A stretch of 33,315 nucleotides of DNA from Streptomycetaceae bacterium (lineage in GTDB: Bacteria > Actinomycetota > Actinomycetes > Nanopelagicales > Nanopelagicaceae): the NCBI GenBank assembly GCA_027486075.1, contig JAIXPU010000095.1, positions 1 to 33,315 of the forward strand, read 5' to 3'. Of the stretch, positions 18,588 to 28,402 are shown piece after piece; positions within the stretch are counted from its first letter, which is position 1, and each line of letters opens with the position of its first letter. A program made the translations under genes and the position numbers. The notes below the pieces were generated by a model. The model was not told the origin of the DNA and did no database searches. It saw nothing but the letters and a program-made list of their open reading frames with translations.

Positions 18588-20186
18588 TTAATCAATGCTG
18601 ACTAGGTCGTAATACTCTTCTTTCCAGATATCTTCGTCACCATCTGGCAACAAAATCACACGCTCTGGCTTAAGTGCCTGCACCGCTCCTTCGTCGTGAG
18701 AAACCATGATGACTGCGCCTTGGTATTCGCCGAGAGCGCCGAGAATTTCAGCGCGGGATGCTGGATCTAAGTTATTTGTAGGCTCATCAAGAAGTAGAAC
18801 ATTGGCGGCAGAGACAACCAAGGTTGCAAGAGCCAAACGCGTACGCTCTCCACCAGATAAGACCTTCACTGGTTTATGGACATCATCGCCGACGAAGAGG
18901 AATGAACCGAGAACGTTACGCGCTTCTGGTTCACGTAAGTCATCTTTTGAAGACATCATGTTTTCAAGAATGGTGCGCTCGAAGTCGAGCATTTCATGTT
19001 CCTGGGCGTAGTAGCCGAGTTTGAGGCCATGGCCATGTTCGACTCTTCCGGTGTCGGATTCCAATTGATTGGCCAGAATCTTGAGCAGCGTTGTTTTTCC
19101 TGCACCGTTAAGCCCGAGGATGACAACACGAGAGCCCTTATCAATCACGCAGGAAACGTCGGTAAAGATTTCAAGGGATCCATAGTTCTTAGATAGCTCT
19201 TCACCTGATAGGGGAGTCTTGCCACATGGTGCAGGGGTAGGAAAACGAAGCTTTGCAACCTTGTCACTAACACGAACATCTTCAAGAGAGGAGCGAAGTT
19301 TTTCAGCGCGACGTAACATGCCCTGAGCCGCAGTTGCCTTAGAGGCCTTAGCGCGCATCTTCTCGCCCTGCTTCTGTAAGATCTCTGCCTTCTTCTCGGC
19401 GTTGGCGCGCTCTTTCTTGCGGCGATGCTCATCTTGTTCGCGCTGCAGCAGGTACTGCTTCCAGCCCATGTTGTAGACATCAATGACGTTACGATTTCCA
19501 TCGATGTAGAAGACTTTATTGACGACAGTTTCAATCAAATTCACATCGTGGGAGATGATGACAAGGCCACCTGAATAGTTAATGAGGTAGTTACGGAGCC
19601 AGATAATCGAATCTGCATCAAGGTGGTTAGTTGGCTCATCCAGTAGCAAGGTTTCAGCTCCCGAAAAGAGGATGCGCGCCAATTCAATACGGCGACGTTG
19701 TCCACCCGAGAGAGTATCTAGTTGGTTGTGAAAGACATCTTCCGATACCCCAAGTGAACTAGCAATTGCCTCTGCTTCAGCTGTTGCGGCATAACCACCA
19801 GCTGCATTGAACTCTGCATCAACGCGTGTGTAGCGCTCAAGTGCTTTCTCAAGTTCGGCACCTTCTGTTGTGGCCATCTCTTGCTCAACCTGGGCCATGC
19901 GAGCTGCAATCTGATCAAGATCACGTGCAGACAAAATACGATCGAGAGTTGTTCCTTGATCTTCACCTGTGCGCGGATCTTGTGGCAGATAGCCAATCTT
20001 TCCTGTGCGCTGAACTCCACCGCCAGCAGGCAAGTTTTCTCCAGCGAGAACTTTGGCAAGGGTTGATTTACCGGCACCATTACGACCTACAAAGCCGATT
20101 CGATCGCCATGGTTGATGCGCACATTAACGCCAGATACTAAGAGGCGCGCCCCGGCACGGAGTTCAAGAGCGGTAGTGGCAATCAT
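18588..20186 (-). CDS. ABC-F family ATP-binding protein
   Basis: Two ABC domains (GRNGAGKST / LSGGQRRRIELARIL; GLNGAGKTT / LSGGERTRLALATL) with a charged inter-domain linker and no TM segments. Confidence 0.93.
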   Translation of the reverse strand: MIATTALELRAGARLLVSGVNVRINHGDRIGFVGRNGAGKSTLAKVLAGENLPAGGGVQRTGKIGYLPQDPRTGEDQGTTLDRILSARDLDQIAARMAQVEQEMATTEGAELEKALERYTRVDAEFNAAGGYAATAEAEAIASSLGVSEDVFHNQLDTLSGGQRRRIELARILFSGAETLLLDEPTNHLDADSIIWLRNYLINYSGGLVIISHDVNLIETVVNKVFYIDGNRNVIDVYNMGWKQYLLQREQDEHRRKKERANAEKKAEILQKQGEKMRAKASKATAAQGMLRRAEKLRSSLEDVRVSDKVAKLRFPTPAPCGKTPLSGEELSKNYGSLEIFTDVSCVIDKGSRVVILGLNGAGKTTLLKILANQLESDTGRVEHGHGLKLGYYAQEHEMLDFERTILENMMSSKDDLREPEARNVLGSFLFVGDDVHKPVKVLSGGERTRLALATLVVSAANVLLLDEPTNNLDPASRAEILGALGEYQGAVIMVSHDEGAVQALKPERVILLPDGDEDIWKEEYYDLVSID

Positions 20187-20227
20187 TTGGCGAAGTCTCC
20201 CACAGTGTGCGTGGGATAAGAAATTAA

Positions 20228-21754
20228 CTAAGCAGCGCCGATACGGGTGCGACGAGGAACTGAGTAGGACTTTGCTACTGCAGTTAATTCATCAGAGACT
20301 TGTACGCGAATTGCGTTCTCATCTTTCAAGAGCTTTGTCAGGGCAGCAATAGTGGCCTTGAGCTCCTTTGATTCTGTTTCAAGTTCTAGCTTGCTCATCT
20401 TGGTTAGACGGCGCAGTGGCATATCAAGGATGTAGGTAGCTTGTTCATCATTGAGTTTAAAGTCTTTGATGAGCTTCTCTTTGGCTGCTGATGCATCATC
20501 GCTGCCACGAATAATCTTGATGACCTTATCGATATCGATAATCGCTTTGAGCAATCCATCAACAAGAGATAGGCGATCTTCAGCCTTTGCCTTACGGAAT
20601 TCAGAGCGGCGACGAACAACTTCAATGCGGTGATCGATAAAGACCTGCAAGAGCTCTTTAAGGCCAAGAGTCTGTGGCTTTCCTTTAACGAGCGCAACAG
20701 CGTTGATCGCGAAAGCATCCTCCATGGGAGTTAGCTTGAAGAGCTTTTCTAGAACGTCTTCTGGCTCAAAACCATTCTTGAGTTCAATAACTACGTTGGT
20801 ACCAGTCTGGCCATCTGTCAGATCGATGATGTCTGAAATACCTTGAATCTTCTTCGCCTTCACCAAGTCAGCGATACGCTCGACAACCTTTTCGGGACCG
20901 ATATTGAAAGGAAGTTCTTTTATGACAATTCCCATCTTGCGAGAGGTCACCTTGCTAATTTCTACGCTGGCACGAACTTTGAATGAGCCCTTACCTGTGG
21001 CATAGGCCTCGCGAACGCCTTCGAGCCCAACAATTTCGCCACCTGTTGGAAAATCTGGAGCAGGCATGTGCTTCATCAATTGATTAAGCGTCGCCTTTGG
21101 ATTTTCAATTAGGAACTTGGTGGCAGCGATTACTTCGCCCAAATTGTGGGGCGCCATGTTGGTCGCCATTCCCACTGCAATCCCTGAACCACCATTGACT
21201 AACAAGTTTGGAAAAGCTGCGGGTAATACCAACGGCTCAGCGAGTTGACCATCGTAGTTGGGACCAAAATCAACGGTGTTCTCATCAGCTTCTGCCACCA
21301 TCGACATGGCAGCTGCGGCAAGGCGCGCTTCTGTGTAACGCATCGCAGCAGGACCGGCATCGAGTGAACCAAAGTTTCCGTGGCCATCAATAAGTGGAAG
21401 TTGCATCGAGAAGTTTTGAGCCATACGCACAAGTGCGTCATAGATTGCAGAGTCACCGTGTGGGTGCAATTTACCCATCACTTCACCGACAACACGTGCG
21501 CTCTTTACATGGCCGCGCTCTGGACGCAGACCCATATCGCTCATCTGATGAAGGATGCGGCGGTGTACTGGTTTTAAACCATCGCGCGCATCAGGAAGCG
21601 CACGTGAATAGATAACTGAGTAGGCGTACTCAAGGAAAGACTCTGACATTTCAGAAGAGACATCGATATCAACGATCTTGCCGGGAAATTCACCGGGCTT
21701 TGGTCCAACGACCTTTGTTGACTTCTTTGGGGCCGCTGTCTTCTTCGTTGCCAT
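20228..21754 (-). CDS. parC: Type IIA topoisomerase subunit A (ParC/GyrA-like), core only, lacking the C-terminal beta-pinwheel domain
   Basis: [91 protein letters not shown] (catalytic Tyr). About 508 aa ending ...[11 protein letters not shown]; next gene begins 42 bp downstream. ATG at 21754 ([11 protein letters not shown]). Confidence 0.9.
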   Translation of the reverse strand: MATKKTAAPKKSTKVVGPKPGEFPGKIVDIDVSSEMSESFLEYAYSVIYSRALPDARDGLKPVHRRILHQMSDMGLRPERGHVKSARVVGEVMGKLHPHGDSAIYDALVRMAQNFSMQLPLIDGHGNFGSLDAGPAAMRYTEARLAAAAMSMVAEADENTVDFGPNYDGQLAEPLVLPAAFPNLLVNGGSGIAVGMATNMAPHNLGEVIAATKFLIENPKATLNQLMKHMPAPDFPTGGEIVGLEGVREAYATGKGSFKVRASVEISKVTSRKMGIVIKELPFNIGPEKVVERIADLVKAKKIQGISDIIDLTDGQTGTNVVIELKNGFEPEDVLEKLFKLTPMEDAFAINAVALVKGKPQTLGLKELLQVFIDHRIEVVRRRSEFRKAKAEDRLSLVDGLLKAIIDIDKVIKIIRGSDDASAAKEKLIKDFKLNDEQATYILDMPLRRLTKMSKLELETESKELKATIAALTKLLKDENAIRVQVSDELTAVAKSYSVPRRTRIGAA

Positions 21755-21780
21755 GGCGGGTATTCTGCCAAGTGAATGCG

Positions 21781-22686
21781 TTAAATCTTGGTACCTACAC
21801 GCGGTCTTGCCCCAACGATTGCAACACAATGGGCGGCAACTTCGGCCCCAGCCATTAAAGCGTGGGTGAGGTCCTTCTTTGTGGCGAAATATGAAATAAA
21901 TCCAGCGGCAAATGAATCTCCGGCGCCAGTGGTATCTACAACTTCAGTGGAGATAGCCGGAACTGCAACTGATGCACCGCCACGGCTCTTTCCAATAGCG
22001 CCATGAGATCCGCGCTTGATGACAACTGTTGATGATGATTGCAAGAGTTGGTCGAGTGCAGCTTCGATATCAGTAAGCCCAGTCAGGTATGTGGCTTCTT
22101 CTTCATTGAGAAGCAACACATCCATCGATGGAAGCCAACTCTTTATCTCTTGGGTATCGACCTCTTTCATCCCACCCACAGATGCTGGATCAAAGTAAAT
22201 TGTCAGACCGGCAGATTTAATCTTGGTAATCATTGCCTTGATACCTTCACGCGAGAGTGGATCAAGTGGTGAGTACCCTGAAATGTAAACAGCGTTATAG
22301 ACGTCTAGCTCTGGTAAATCGCCAATATGTAACCCTGAATTGGCGCCATTATCTGGAAACATGGTTCGTTCTCCAGTGGGATCAACTAGCACTACGACAA
22401 CTCCAGAATGGCCATTATCGACAACTAAGTTGTGATGGCGTACTCCGAGCGCATCAAACTCCGCAACGAGGGCTGACCCTGCAGAATCATTTCCAACATG
22501 GCCCACGATGGTGGCGCGCGCATCTGTGCGAGTAAGCCACGCTGCAACATTTCCAGCAGCTCCACCACCATGGGTTGAAATCTGAGCAGGGGTATCGCTG
22601 CCATAGTTAATCTCAGAGGGCATCACGGCAATCTTGGTGACGACATCAAGCATGACATCACCGATACATAAAACTTTTGCGCTCAT
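21781..22686 (-). CDS. PfkB-family carbohydrate/nucleoside kinase, probable pseudouridine kinase by context
   Basis: [38 protein letters not shown] and [16 protein letters not shown] (PfkB signature). ATG overlaps the psuG stop. Confidence 0.85.
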   Translation of the reverse strand: MSAKVLCIGDVMLDVVTKIAVMPSEINYGSDTPAQISTHGGGAAGNVAAWLTRTDARATIVGHVGNDSAGSALVAEFDALGVRHHNLVVDNGHSGVVVVLVDPTGERTMFPDNGANSGLHIGDLPELDVYNAVYISGYSPLDPLSREGIKAMITKIKSAGLTIYFDPASVGGMKEVDTQEIKSWLPSMDVLLLNEEEATYLTGLTDIEAALDQLLQSSSTVVIKRGSHGAIGKSRGGASVAVPAISTEVVDTTGAGDSFAAGFISYFATKKDLTHALMAGAEVAAHCVAIVGARPRVGTKI

Positions 22687-23594
22687 GCGTTGTGAACTGC
22701 AACCGCGATATCAGCGGCAAGCGCTGAATTAGATTTAATGATTTCAATATTCACTTGCAGTGATTCACCTTCGGAAGCGGTGTGGAAATGCTCCAGCAGA
22801 TATGGAGTGACCGCCTTACCGACGATTCCATTCTTGGCAGCGCCCGCTAGCCCACTCTTCAAAATTGCGTCATGTCGCGCGCGGTCCATCTCTTTGGCAA
22901 CTGGGTTGGCAACAATCAGAGCATGCGCATCTGTCTCAAGTCCTTTTCGCGCTTTGATGATGGCAGCGATTTCAGCAGCTGAGTTGACTTGATGTTCAAT
23001 CGAATATCCAGAGTCAGTCAGATAGAAACCAGGGAAGTGCGTGGTCTTATAACCAACTACACCAATAGCAAGAGTCTCTAAGCGCTCAAGCGTTGCGGCC
23101 ACATCAAGAATTGATTTCACGCCGGCGCAGACAACGGTGATATCTAAATTAGCTAAGGCTGTCAGGTCTGCCGATTCATCGAAAGATTCATTTGCACCGC
23201 GGTGAACTCCACCTAGCCCACCTGTTGCAAAGGTATGAATACCGGCAAGGGCTGCCAAATGCGCAGTCGCTGCAACTGTAGTTGCTGCGCTCTTTCCGGT
23301 GGCGGCGATGATTGCTAAATCACGACTAGAAGCCTTGGCAATATCATCACGATTGGCAATCTCAACGAGTTGATCATCTGTTAAACCAATAAGGACTTTT
23401 CCATCAAGAATTGCAATCGTTGCAGGCGTTGCACCGTGTGCTCGCACAATCGCTTCTACTTCGCGGGCGACCTGCAGATTTGATGGACGTGGTAGACCAT
23501 GGCTAATAATTGTTGATTCAAGGGCCACTACAGGTGTGCCAGCAGCAAGTGCGCTAGCAACTTCAGGGGATGCAGTAAAGGCAAGTGAATTCAT
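22683..23594 (-). CDS. psuG: Pseudouridine-5'-phosphate glycosidase
   Basis: VVALESTIISHGLPRPSNLQVAREVEAIVRAHGATPATIAILDGKVLIGL, FATGGLGGVHRGANESFDESADL, VCAGVKSILDVAATLERLETLAIGVVGYKTTHFPGFY. Preferred start ATG 23594. Confidence 0.95.
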   Translation of the reverse strand: MNSLAFTASPEVASALAAGTPVVALESTIISHGLPRPSNLQVAREVEAIVRAHGATPATIAILDGKVLIGLTDDQLVEIANRDDIAKASSRDLAIIAATGKSAATTVAATAHLAALAGIHTFATGGLGGVHRGANESFDESADLTALANLDITVVCAGVKSILDVAATLERLETLAIGVVGYKTTHFPGFYLTDSGYSIEHQVNSAAEIAAIIKARKGLETDAHALIVANPVAKEMDRARHDAILKSGLAGAAKNGIVGKAVTPYLLEHFHTASEGESLQVNIEIIKSNSALAADIAVAVHNA

Positions 23595-23626
23595 AGCGCG
23601 AACAATACTCGTGAGAGGATAAGGCT

Positions 23627-24724
23627 GTGCATTTGTCGCAGATTCTTCCCTCGGTATTCGCAAGTATTGGATTATCTTCGGCGCAGGATTTTCTGGGATG
23701 TGGCAAAAGTCCCAGTGGGCGAGAAGTCCTCTTTCTTATCGATGGTTTGGGTGCGGATGCCATCAGAACCTATCGGGATCAGATTCCTGTACTTGCAGCT
23801 GCAGTGGATAAAGGTGTAGTCACAACATCATTTCCGACAACCACTGCAACTAGCTTAGCAACGCTGACAACTGGTGCAATGCCAGGTGCGCACGGAATGT
23901 TGGGTTACACCGTACGTGTGCCGCGAAGCGGGGGACGAATTCTCAACACGTTGAAGTGGGATGAACGGGTAGATCCACAAATGTGGCAACCAGTTCCAAC
24001 GCTCTTTGAACAGGGAGCAGCTGTTGGTATCACCACAACACATGTGGCGGCGAAGAGATATGAAGGTTCAGGATTTACTCGTGCAGTTTTTCGTGGCGCC
24101 CATTACAAAGGCGCCAATATCGTCGCTGATTTGGTTGCTGAAACTGTTCATGCGCTCAGTGCTAGCCCTTCCTTCGTCTATCTCTATGTCAACGATCTGG
24201 ATTCAGCAGGCCACTCCGATGGTGTTGGTTCAGATAAATGGTTAGCCGCGCTGCGCGGAGTAGATCAATTGATGGGTGAGTTGATTCAGAAAGTGCCAGT
24301 TGGCACGCGTATCTGGATTACAGCAGATCACGGAATGATCAATGTGCAAGAGAAGATAGTTCTGGGGCGCGATAACTCGCTGCTGACCGATATTGCAACG
24401 ATTGCAGGTGAGCCTCGTATGCGCCATCTCTATCTCACCACTGAATCAGAGAGCGCAGCGTTAGAGGTTATTGAACGCTGGAAGAGTGAGCTGGGTCAAC
24501 AGGTCTCGCTCTTTACTCGCCAGAGCGCAATTGCTGCCGGCCTCTTTGGAAGTGCGGTAAGCCTTGATGCTGCAGATCGTATGGGTGATGTCATTGCAAT
24601 TGCACAAGGCAACTTAGTGTTACTAGATCCTGAACGCGCGGATAAAGAGGGCGAGATGGTTGGCCATCACGGTGGAGATAGTGAGATTGAAAGTTCAGTA
24701 CCGCTTCTTCTGCTGCAGCGATAG
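23627..24724 (+). CDS. Alkaline phosphatase/nucleotide pyrophosphatase-family protein
   Basis: VLFLIDGLGADAIR, TTSFPTTTATSLATLTTGAMPGAHGMLGY, YVNDLDSAGHSDG, WITADHGMINV are metal-binding and nucleophile motifs of the type I phosphodiesterase family. Confidence 0.88.
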   Translation: MHLSQILPSVFASIGLSSAQDFLGCGKSPSGREVLFLIDGLGADAIRTYRDQIPVLAAAVDKGVVTTSFPTTTATSLATLTTGAMPGAHGMLGYTVRVPRSGGRILNTLKWDERVDPQMWQPVPTLFEQGAAVGITTTHVAAKRYEGSGFTRAVFRGAHYKGANIVADLVAETVHALSASPSFVYLYVNDLDSAGHSDGVGSDKWLAALRGVDQLMGELIQKVPVGTRIWITADHGMINVQEKIVLGRDNSLLTDIATIAGEPRMRHLYLTTESESAALEVIERWKSELGQQVSLFTRQSAIAAGLFGSAVSLDAADRMGDVIAIAQGNLVLLDPERADKEGEMVGHHGGDSEIESSVPLLLLQR

Positions 24725-24728
24725 GTAA

Positions 24729-25568
24729 TTAGTTAGGTTCGTCGCCCTCGGCAGGTTCTTCAGCCTTCTTGCCAAACATAATTTCATCCCATGAAGGAAC
24801 CTTCGCGCGCGCTGTGATTCCATCTTGCGCATCAGCAACTGATGGCGTTTCGCGAATGACAGCTAAGCGGGGAGTCTCTGGCTTCTCTTCTACCGGTTCA
24901 AAGAGATCTGCAATACGTGGAATATCGCGTACTGGATCTTCGATGCGAGATGGGTGGGTTGGTTCAGAGTGGATAATCGCAGTTGCAGTTGGGCGTGGTG
25001 CGAGCTCTTCATCTAATAACCATGCGCCATTGCCATCAGTTGCTTCGAGTGCGCGCCGTGCCATATCAAAGTTCCACGTTGCAACGCCTGATCCATCACG
25101 GTTAGGAAAGTGCAGCTCGATATGCCAGATGCCATCTGGTAGTCGCCAGGTATTCCAAGAAATTTGATCGGTATCTACTCCGCGCGGAGATAACTTAGCT
25201 AGAACTACATCGCTAAAAGTGAGATCGCTGCGATAGGCATCTTTACGCATCACCAATTCACGTGCGCGATCTAAGATGTATTCGCGCTCTTGCATAATCG
25301 GACCTGAGAAACGTTCTACCTTTTCAACGGTAATATGTCCTTCACGAGCGACTTGTTCAAAACTTTCACCAGCGCGCAGACGACGCTGAATCTCTTTTAC
25401 TGACATGGTTTCGCTGGAATCAACTGCTGGCACTGAGGTAAGTCGTGGTTGATTTACTGTCGCGCGCAAATTGTCGCTGATGCGCACTGAGTAGCTGTTG
25501 CCTTCGTTATCTACGAGCGCAAGATGGTTGCCATCTTCGGTCTTACCGGTCAGACGGAGTTCGCTCAT
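24729..25568 (-). CDS. sepH: Septation protein SepH (DUF3071)
   Basis: MSELRLTGKTEDGNHLALVDNEGNSYSVRISDNLRATV, EIQRRLRAGESFEQVAREGHITVEKVERFSGPIMQEREYI. Start at 25568, not the longer ORF start. Confidence 0.88.
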   Translation of the reverse strand: MSELRLTGKTEDGNHLALVDNEGNSYSVRISDNLRATVNQPRLTSVPAVDSSETMSVKEIQRRLRAGESFEQVAREGHITVEKVERFSGPIMQEREYILDRARELVMRKDAYRSDLTFSDVVLAKLSPRGVDTDQISWNTWRLPDGIWHIELHFPNRDGSGVATWNFDMARRALEATDGNGAWLLDEELAPRPTATAIIHSEPTHPSRIEDPVRDIPRIADLFEPVEEKPETPRLAVIRETPSVADAQDGITARAKVPSWDEIMFGKKAEEPAEGDEPN

Positions 25569-25630
25569 AGGGGTGAGAATAACTGATGAGGCGGTGATTT
25601 TTCGAGAGGAAGACCCTCTAGACTTCAGAT

Positions 25631-26395
25631 ATGTACGCCGAACTGCTCGAATTAGCGCGAAAAGTTGGCCACGACGCTGGCGCCCTCTTGATGGAACGCC
25701 CACCGGCATTTGAAATTGAATCCAAATCCACCGCCATCGATATCGCAACACAGATGGATAAGAAAGCTGAAAAATTCATCATGGAATCACTGCTCGCTGC
25801 TCGACCAGATGATGGAATCATTGGAGAAGAAGGATCATCGGTAGAGAGTAAATCTGGAATTACCTGGGTAATCGATCCACTCGATGGCACTGTCAATTAC
25901 TTTTATGGGCTACCCGGCTGGAATGTTTCCATTGCAGCTAAAGATAAAGATGGCTCTGTTGTGGGCGTAGTCACCGCTCCCACCATTAACTCCACCTGGT
26001 GGGCAACGCGCGGCGGTGGTGCTTTCTATAACGGCCATCAGATTCATTGCAATGATCCCATTGCTTTAGATCGCGCTTTGATTGCAACTGGTTTTCAATA
26101 CGATGTCGCACACCGCACAACGCAGATGACAGATCTTGCCAAGCTAGTTCCACTCGTTCGCGATCTCAGACGAAATGGCGCAGCCGCGGTGGATCTCTGT
26201 CATGTCGCCATGGGCGCACTCGATGGGTATTACGAAGCAGGTTTGAAGGAATGGGATTGGGCAGCTGGGGGATTGGTGGCAACTGAAGCCGGAGCTCGCT
26301 TTGTTCAATATGGCCAAGAGCCGCTACGCACCACCTTGTCGGCAGGGCCGACCCTGCACGGCCATCTCGCCTCACTTCTCGGCTTCACAGCCTGA
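25631..26395 (+). CDS. Inositol monophosphatase family protein
   Basis: ATQMDKKAEKFIMESL, IIGEEGSS, TWVIDPLDGTVNYFYGLPGWNVSIA, KEWDWAAGGLVATEAGA. Confidence 0.93.
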   Translation: MYAELLELARKVGHDAGALLMERPPAFEIESKSTAIDIATQMDKKAEKFIMESLLAARPDDGIIGEEGSSVESKSGITWVIDPLDGTVNYFYGLPGWNVSIAAKDKDGSVVGVVTAPTINSTWWATRGGGAFYNGHQIHCNDPIALDRALIATGFQYDVAHRTTQMTDLAKLVPLVRDLRRNGAAAVDLCHVAMGALDGYYEAGLKEWDWAAGGLVATEAGARFVQYGQEPLRTTLSAGPTLHGHLASLLGFTA

Positions 26396-26403
26396 TAAGT
26401 CCC

Positions 26404-26439
26404 GCGTAAAAAGGGCGATTTACGCTCGAGCCCCCTTTT
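26404..26439 (+). other. Two mutually exclusive hairpins between the IMPase gene and rplS
   Basis: GCGTAAA(26404-26410)/TTTACGC(26419-26425), versus AAAAGGG(26409-26415)/CCCTTTT(26433-26439). Confidence 0.45.
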
Positions 26440-26458
26440 GTGGCAAGATACGCAGTCT

Positions 26459-26476
26459 GCGCGGACATATCCGTGC
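26459..26476 (+). promoter_or_regulatory. Stem-loop in the probable rplS 5' leader
   Basis: GCGCGGA-CATA-TCCGTGC: 7-bp stem including one G-U pair, about 30 nt upstream of the rplS start. Confidence 0.45.
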
Positions 26477-26506
26477 TTGATAGATAAGTAACGAACAGGA
26501 ATCACC

Positions 26507-27061
26507 ATGAATATTCTCGACGTAGTAGATGCTGCCTCACTCCGCAAGGACATCCCACAGTTCCGCGCAGGCGATGAGCTCAAGATCCATGTTCGCGTTA
26601 TCGAAGGTAGCAAGTCACGTCTTCAGGTCTTCCAGGGAATCGTTATCGGTCGCCAAGGCGACGGAGTCCGCGAAACTTTCACAATCCGTAAGGTCTCTTA
26701 CGGCGTTGGCGTAGAGCGCACATTCCCAGTTCACACGCCAGTTATCGAAAAGATTGAACTTGTCACAAAGGGCGATGTTCGTCGCGCGAAGCTCTACTAC
26801 CTCCGTGATCTCCGCGGTAAGGCTGCAAAGATTCGCGAAAAGCGCGATGGCATTGTTGGTTACGGCGATGGAATCCTTTCAACACCGGTGTCCGAACCAG
26901 AGACAAAGATTGCTGAGTCCGAGGTTCCAGCTCAAGTTGCGATTACAGAAGACGTTGCTGTAGCGGATGTCGTCGAAGCACCAGTTGCTGAGGCAGTTGC
27001 AGAAGAGGCTCCAGTTGCAGAAGCTGCTGAGACTTCAGACGAAGCCACCGAGAACAAGTAA
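26507..27061 (+). CDS. rplS: 50S ribosomal protein L19 with acidic C-terminal extension
   Basis: [72 protein letters not shown]...[18 protein letters not shown], then about 65 aa rich in E/A/V. Confidence 0.95.
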   Translation: MNILDVVDAASLRKDIPQFRAGDELKIHVRVIEGSKSRLQVFQGIVIGRQGDGVRETFTIRKVSYGVGVERTFPVHTPVIEKIELVTKGDVRRAKLYYLRDLRGKAAKIREKRDGIVGYGDGILSTPVSEPETKIAESEVPAQVAITEDVAVADVVEAPVAEAVAEEAPVAEAAETSDEATENK

Positions 27062-27075
27062 CCTTAAAACTACTC

Positions 27076-27723
27076 ATGTCACGTAAGGGCTCAGTCCTTC
27101 GTGAGTTCCCGATTCTTGTAATCGTTGCGCTCGCAGTATCTCTTGTCATCAAATCTTTCCTTGTGCAGTTCTTCTATATCCCATCTGGGTCTATGGAGAA
27201 CACGCTGCAGATTAATGATCGAGTCGCAGTCAACAAGATTCCATTTATCTCAAAATCAATCGACCGCGGCGATGTCGTAGTTTTCCGCGATCCCTCAAAC
27301 TGGTTACCAGAGCCATATGCCGATAATCAAAATAAAGTGATTGCAAAGATTAAAGAGGGTCTTGTGCTCGTTGGCGTTCTACCAAATCCAGCGAAGCAAT
27401 ACTTGGTTAAGCGCGTGATTGGCATTGCTGGCGATAACGTTGTTGGTAAAGATGGAATCGTCACAATCAACGGTAAAGAAACGACCGAGCCATATATCTT
27501 TGCAGGCAATAAGCCGAGCGAGCTAGATTTTAACGTCACTGTTCCAAAGGGAAAGATCTGGGTCATGGGCGATCACCGTGGAGCATCTGCTGACTCTCGC
27601 TACCACCAAGATGACGTCAACAATGGTTTCGTACCAGAATCTAAAGTAACTGGACGAGTCGTTGGAATCATCTGGCCAATTAAGAATGTTGGCACAGTCC
27701 CATCGCAAGATCCTCTCAAGTAA
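27076..27723 (+). CDS. lepB: Signal peptidase I
   Basis: FFYIPSGSMENTLQINDRVAVNKI (catalytic Ser), RGDVVVFRDP, YLVKRVIGIAGD, WVMGDHRGASADSR. Confidence 0.94.
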   Translation: MSRKGSVLREFPILVIVALAVSLVIKSFLVQFFYIPSGSMENTLQINDRVAVNKIPFISKSIDRGDVVVFRDPSNWLPEPYADNQNKVIAKIKEGLVLVGVLPNPAKQYLVKRVIGIAGDNVVGKDGIVTINGKETTEPYIFAGNKPSELDFNVTVPKGKIWVMGDHRGASADSRYHQDDVNNGFVPESKVTGRVVGIIWPIKNVGTVPSQDPLK

Positions 27724-27735
27724 CTTTTCACTCTC

Positions 27736-28341
27736 ATGAAGGCAATCGAAGAACTTCTTCGTAACGCTGGAATTTCTCCCATCGCCGGAGTTGATGAAGC
27801 AGGACGCGGACCATGTGCGGGACCTCTCGTAGTTGCTGCTGTAATTCTCAAAGATCCTTTCGCTCCCGAGCTAGCGGCTGTTCGAGATTCGAAAGAAGTA
27901 CCAGAATCTAAACGAGAAGCGCTCTTTGATTTAATTATGGATGTCGCCGAAAGTATTTCAGTAATTATTGTGCCAGCTGCTGAGGTTGATGAACGTGGAG
28001 TACATGTTGCAAATCTTGATGGCATGCGCCGCGCAGTAAAGGGCTTGCAGATTGAACCTGCCTATGTGCTTACAGATGGTTATGCCATCGAAGGTTTAGC
28101 GATTCCTAATGTGGCTGTCTGGAAGGGCGACCAAGTAGTAACTGCAATAAGTGCCGCCTCCATCATCGCAAAGGTCACGCGTGATCGGATGATGATTGAA
28201 CTCGATGCTATCTACCCGCAGTATGGCTTTGCCCAACATAAGGGCTATATCACCGCAGTACATACAGCGGCCTTGAAAGAGCATGGGCCATGTGCAGAAC
28301 ATCGAAAGTCTTTTTCGAATATCGCTTCTCTTATGCGTTAG
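27736..28341 (+). CDS. rnhB: Ribonuclease HII
   Basis: IAGVDEAGRGPCAGPLVVAAVIL, RDSKEVPESKREAL, AISAASIIAKVTRDRMM, YGFAQHKGYITAVH. Confidence 0.95.
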   Translation: MKAIEELLRNAGISPIAGVDEAGRGPCAGPLVVAAVILKDPFAPELAAVRDSKEVPESKREALFDLIMDVAESISVIIVPAAEVDERGVHVANLDGMRRAVKGLQIEPAYVLTDGYAIEGLAIPNVAVWKGDQVVTAISAASIIAKVTRDRMMIELDAIYPQYGFAQHKGYITAVHTAALKEHGPCAEHRKSFSNIASLMR

Positions 28342-28402
28342 TTATACACAGCACCTAATTTTGCAGCCTCACTAATTGTTGAGGCGATTTACCCTGCCGC
28401 CC

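Noticed and set aside
20198-20216. TCCCAC/GTGGGA hairpin between parC and the ABC-F gene, considered as an attenuator
   Set aside because: 6-bp stem with no T-tract, no leader peptide and only a 41-bp gap; insufficient evidence.
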